A stretch of 46,391 nucleotides of DNA from Gammaproteobacteria bacterium (GTDB lineage: Bacteria; Pseudomonadota; Gammaproteobacteria; Steroidobacterales; UBA11654). Made by a program: the position numbers and the translations under genes. The notes under the pieces are model-generated. The model had not been told where the DNA came from. It worked only from the letters and a program-made list of their open reading frames with translations, and did no database searches. The DNA lies in assembly GCA_002717445.1 (NCBI GenBank), contig PBDY01000007.1, positions 1 through 46,391 on the forward strand, given 5' to 3'. Below, piece by piece: positions 44,075 to 46,391 of the stretch (position 1 is its first letter; the number at the start of each line of letters is the position of its first letter).

Positions 44075-44097
44075 TCCCACTAATTCAATTATTGGGA
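44075..44097 (+). other. Small stem-loop between trkA and trkH
   Basis: TCCCA and TGGGA pair around an inner TAAT/ATTA helix with one mismatch and a 3-base loop. The element begins right after the trkA stop and ends 7 bases before the trkH start, overlapping the purine-rich GGGAAG that could be the trkH Shine-Dalgarno. No U-tract follows, so a processing or translation-tuning role is more likely than termination. Confidence 0.4.
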
Positions 44098-44104
44098 AGT
44101 ATTT

Positions 44105-45571
44105 ATGATTTTGGGTTATTACAAATCGGTTTTCAAAACATTGGGGATGCTAATGATGGTGTTCAGCTTCTCGATGGTCATTCCTTTTATTGTCTCTGCA
44201 TTGGAGCGCGATGTTCTCACAGCATCCTCGTTTACGGCCGCCTTCTTCTTTACGTTGGTTGTGGGCTTGGTTTTATGGTTGCCTTCAAAGGGTGATTCAC
44301 CTGATATTAGGCTACACGAGGGTTTTTTGATTGTTGCTCTGTTTTGGATCATTTTAGCGCTTTTTGGCTCCATTCCATTTTTCATGTTGCCAGACAACAG
44401 CATCAGCTTGACCGATGCAATTTTTGAGTCCACCTCTGGGCTCACAACCACAGGCTCGACGATTCTAACGGGGCTCGATGAATTGCCCAGAGGCCTGCTT
44501 TTTTACCGATCTCAGTTGCAATGGCTTGGTGGGCTTGGAATCATTGTGCTGGCGGTTGCCATCATGCCGCTCTTGGGTGTGGGTGGAATGCAATTATATC
44601 GAGCCGAGTCCGGAACAGGCATTCAAGATTCAAAGTTTACGCCAAGACAAACAGAGACAGCCAAGTCACTTGCTCGAATATATCTAATTCTGACGTTTCT
44701 TTGCATGCTTGGTTATCTCTCTTCGGGCATGTCTTTTTTTGATGCTGTTTGTCATGCAATGACCACAACTGCAATAGGTGGTTTTTCTACTCATGATTCC
44801 AGTTTTGCATATTTTGAGGGTCTGCCTGGTGTTTATCTGATCTCATCGCTCTTCATGTTTCTTGCAGGCATTAATTTCACGCTCCATTTCTTTGCGTGGA
44901 AAAAAAAATCCCTCCTTGGTTTTCTAAAAGACTCGGAATTCAAAGCATACCTACTGCTGCTTGTCTCGGTAATTTGTATAGCTAGCTTGAGTTTTTCTTT
45001 GAACAGCTTTGCTGATACCAATCAGCCAGGTCTTATACAAATAATTTTTCAAGTCATCTCGATCGGTACAACAACCGGATATACTTCATCTGGTTATTTT
45101 CTATGGCCTGCTTTTATTCCCTTTCTCTTAGTCGTCTATAGCTTTATTGGTGGCTGTGTTGGATCCACTGGCGGGGGGCTTAAGGTTGGAAGATGCCTCA
45201 TGATGCTCAAACAAGTGTTTAAGGAGCTCAAACAATTGATCCATCCAAGCGCAGAGATTCCTGTAAAAATGAATGCCAAAACGGTTGACGAAAGGGTTTT
45301 GAATTCGGTTTGGGGGTTCGTCTCTGCTTACCTCATTATCTTGATTCTCTTCTCAATGATTTTAATGTGGTCTGGGCTCGACCAGGTTTCCTCTTTCTCT
45401 GCAATTGCAGCCTCTTTGAATAATCTTGGGCCAGGGCTTGGGGATGTTTCAAGCAACTATGCTTCGCTCAGTGACACTAATAAATGGGTATGTATACTGG
45501 CCATGATTCTTGGTAGGCTGGAAATATTTGCCTTACTGGTCTTGCTCACGCCGACATTCTGGAGAGACTAA
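44105..45571 (+). CDS. trkH: Trk potassium channel subunit TrkH
   Basis: 488 residues, ten or more transmembrane segments in four M-P-M repeats. The four selectivity loops are visible: TTTGSTIL, TTTAIGGFS, GTTTGYTSSGY and the last, looser NNLGPGLG. The intramembrane gating loop region GSTGGGLKVGR is also present. It takes up potassium together with TrkA. Confidence 0.96.
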   Translation: MILGYYKSVFKTLGMLMMVFSFSMVIPFIVSALERDVLTASSFTAAFFFTLVVGLVLWLPSKGDSPDIRLHEGFLIVALFWIILALFGSIPFFMLPDNSISLTDAIFESTSGLTTTGSTILTGLDELPRGLLFYRSQLQWLGGLGIIVLAVAIMPLLGVGGMQLYRAESGTGIQDSKFTPRQTETAKSLARIYLILTFLCMLGYLSSGMSFFDAVCHAMTTTAIGGFSTHDSSFAYFEGLPGVYLISSLFMFLAGINFTLHFFAWKKKSLLGFLKDSEFKAYLLLLVSVICIASLSFSLNSFADTNQPGLIQIIFQVISIGTTTGYTSSGYFLWPAFIPFLLVVYSFIGGCVGSTGGGLKVGRCLMMLKQVFKELKQLIHPSAEIPVKMNAKTVDERVLNSVWGFVSAYLIILILFSMILMWSGLDQVSSFSAIAASLNNLGPGLGDVSSNYASLSDTNKWVCILAMILGRLEIFALLVLLTPTFWRD

Positions 45572-45572
45572 T

Positions 45573-46076
45573 ATGGGCGTGTTTTTCGATGGCGTTCAAT
45601 GGGTTTGCGCTCTGCTCGGAAGATTGACCTCTAAGCTTTATCCGCTAATGATACTTCTAATCTTTGGCGTGGTTATTCTTCGCTACTTTTTTGATGCTGG
45701 CTGGATATGGTTGCAAGAAATCATTCTATGGATGCATGCTTTGATATTTTTACTTGTGGCGCCATATGCCCTTGGGGAAGACGCCCATGTAAGGGTTGAT
45801 GTTTTTTATAGAAAATGGTCAAAAAAAAGACAGGCTTTAATCAACTTAATTGGTGCATTATTTTTTCTGTGTCCTTTTTCGCTATTCCTGTTCTATTCAT
45901 CGCTAGATTATGTTTTAGCCTCTTGGAGCATTGGCGAGGCCTCAAGAGATGCTGGGGGCTTACCATACCCATTTATTTCTTTACTTAAATCAACGATGCC
46001 CCTGACGGCCATGCTTCTTTTCCTGCAGGGTTTGTCAATGTCTTATCTATCGGTTTTGAGAATAAGAAATGATTGA
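45573..46076 (+). CDS. dctQ: TRAP transporter small permease (DctQ family)
   Basis: 168 residues from the ATG at 45573, one base after the trkH stop, with GGAGA 7-8 bases upstream. A longer in-frame start inside trkH is rejected. Four hydrophobic segments are seen, with the DctQ signature W-L-Q-E-I (GWIWLQEIILWMHALIFL) and AHVRVDVFY. It pairs with DctM to take up an organic acid driven by a sodium or proton gradient. The substrate is unknown because the binding-protein gene dctP is not in the window. Confidence 0.9.
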   Translation: MGVFFDGVQWVCALLGRLTSKLYPLMILLIFGVVILRYFFDAGWIWLQEIILWMHALIFLLVAPYALGEDAHVRVDVFYRKWSKKRQALINLIGALFFLCPFSLFLFYSSLDYVLASWSIGEASRDAGGLPYPFISLLKSTMPLTAMLLFLQGLSMSYLSVLRIRND

Positions 46077-46391
46077 AAGCGTCTTGCTGTTCTTTTCGGT
46101 GATTTTGCTTTTAATGGCAGGATTTCCGGTTGCTTTTACGCTGGGTGGTGTTGCTTTGATTTTTGCAGGTATTGGTCTCGTCACGGGCAATTTTGACTCT
46201 GGATACTTAAATGCCCTTCCGAGCAGGCTCTACGGAACCATGACAAATGAAACATTGATGGCCGTTCCATTGTTTATCTTTATGGGTATCACGCTAGAAA
46301 AAGCAAAGATTGCTGAGGGTTTGTTGGAAACAATGAGTGCTCTGTTCGGTAACTTTAGAGGCGGGTTGGCAATATCGGTCATATTGGTAGG
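46069..46391 (+). CDS. dctM: TRAP transporter large permease (DctM family), partial
   Basis: The frame opens at ATG 46069, overlapping the end of dctQ by 8 bases, and runs off the window after 107 codons. The visible part (MIESVLLFFSVILLLMAGFPVAF, then MAVPLFIFMGITLEKAKIAEGLL) is the typical N-terminus of DctM/SiaM-type permeases. It begins with two hydrophobic segments, and the MAVPLFIFMG motif is diagnostic. Confidence 0.92.
   Translation, partial: MIESVLLFFSVILLLMAGFPVAFTLGGVALIFAGIGLVTGNFDSGYLNALPSRLYGTMTNETLMAVPLFIFMGITLEKAKIAEGLLETMSALFGNFRGGLAISVILV

Noticed and set aside
45510-45572. Longer start of dctQ inside trkH
   Set aside because: The extension is a frame-shifted reading of the trkH C-terminus. 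The ATG at 45573 has GGAGA upstream and gives a normal DctQ N-terminus.

Overview
The window looks like chromosomal DNA of a gammaproteobacterium with a compact, fairly A+T-rich genome, probably an uncultured marine lineage. The evidence is the hemX-hemY pair, a ubiE-ubiB-ubiC-ubiA ubiquinone set, the ybbA-ybbP/tesA arrangement, trkA-trkH, uvrD, gmk-rpoZ-spoT-ridA-recG, short intergenic gaps and many 1-4 base gene overlaps. I cannot name the genus. No tRNA, rRNA, insertion sequence, prophage or CRISPR array is visible. Almost everything is core metabolism, so the most interesting signals are regulatory and structural.

Layout. 1-747: a cut-off lipid kinase (minus). 867-1936: a membrane-anchored azurin and an OsmC-like protein. 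2052-7426: a tightly overlapping hemX-hemY-xerC-ubiE-ubiB run, followed by a sulfotransferase (to 8543). 8540-15068: a complete tryptophan operon on the minus strand, trpL-trpE-G-D-C-F-B-A. A leader peptide with tandem Trp codons and a textbook attenuator precede trpE. 15118-16953: an SLC13-type permease. 16979-19178: a D-2-hydroxyacid dehydrogenase, an unknown membrane protein and a MAPEG protein. 19182-22315: the ybbA-ybbP ABC exporter, head-to-head with tesA. 22934-26787 (minus): pyrF, aroB, aroK, gltA and rpmE.

26788-27192 is the only large gene-free stretch. It holds three perfect DnaA boxes, a fourth consensus-type box and a very A+T-rich segment. It sits where gene orientation switches from mostly minus (left) to entirely plus (right). 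I propose it as a candidate chromosomal replication origin, although dnaA is not adjacent.

27193-46391: rdgB (minus), then only plus-strand genes: gmk, rpoZ, spoT, ridA, recG, ubiC, ubiA; a cytochrome c oxidase cluster (subunit II fused to cytochrome c, subunit I, two different subunit III genes, subunit IV, heme A synthase) behind a strong-looking promoter; uvrD; the TrkAH potassium system; and the start of a TRAP transporter (dctQ and a cut-off dctM).

Functionally, the shikimate genes (aroK, aroB) feed chorismate, which trpE/trpG and ubiC both use. ubiC, ubiA, ubiE and ubiB build ubiquinone for the respiratory chain, and ctaA supplies heme A for the oxidase. The anchored azurin is a plausible electron carrier to that oxidase. 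That link is inference.
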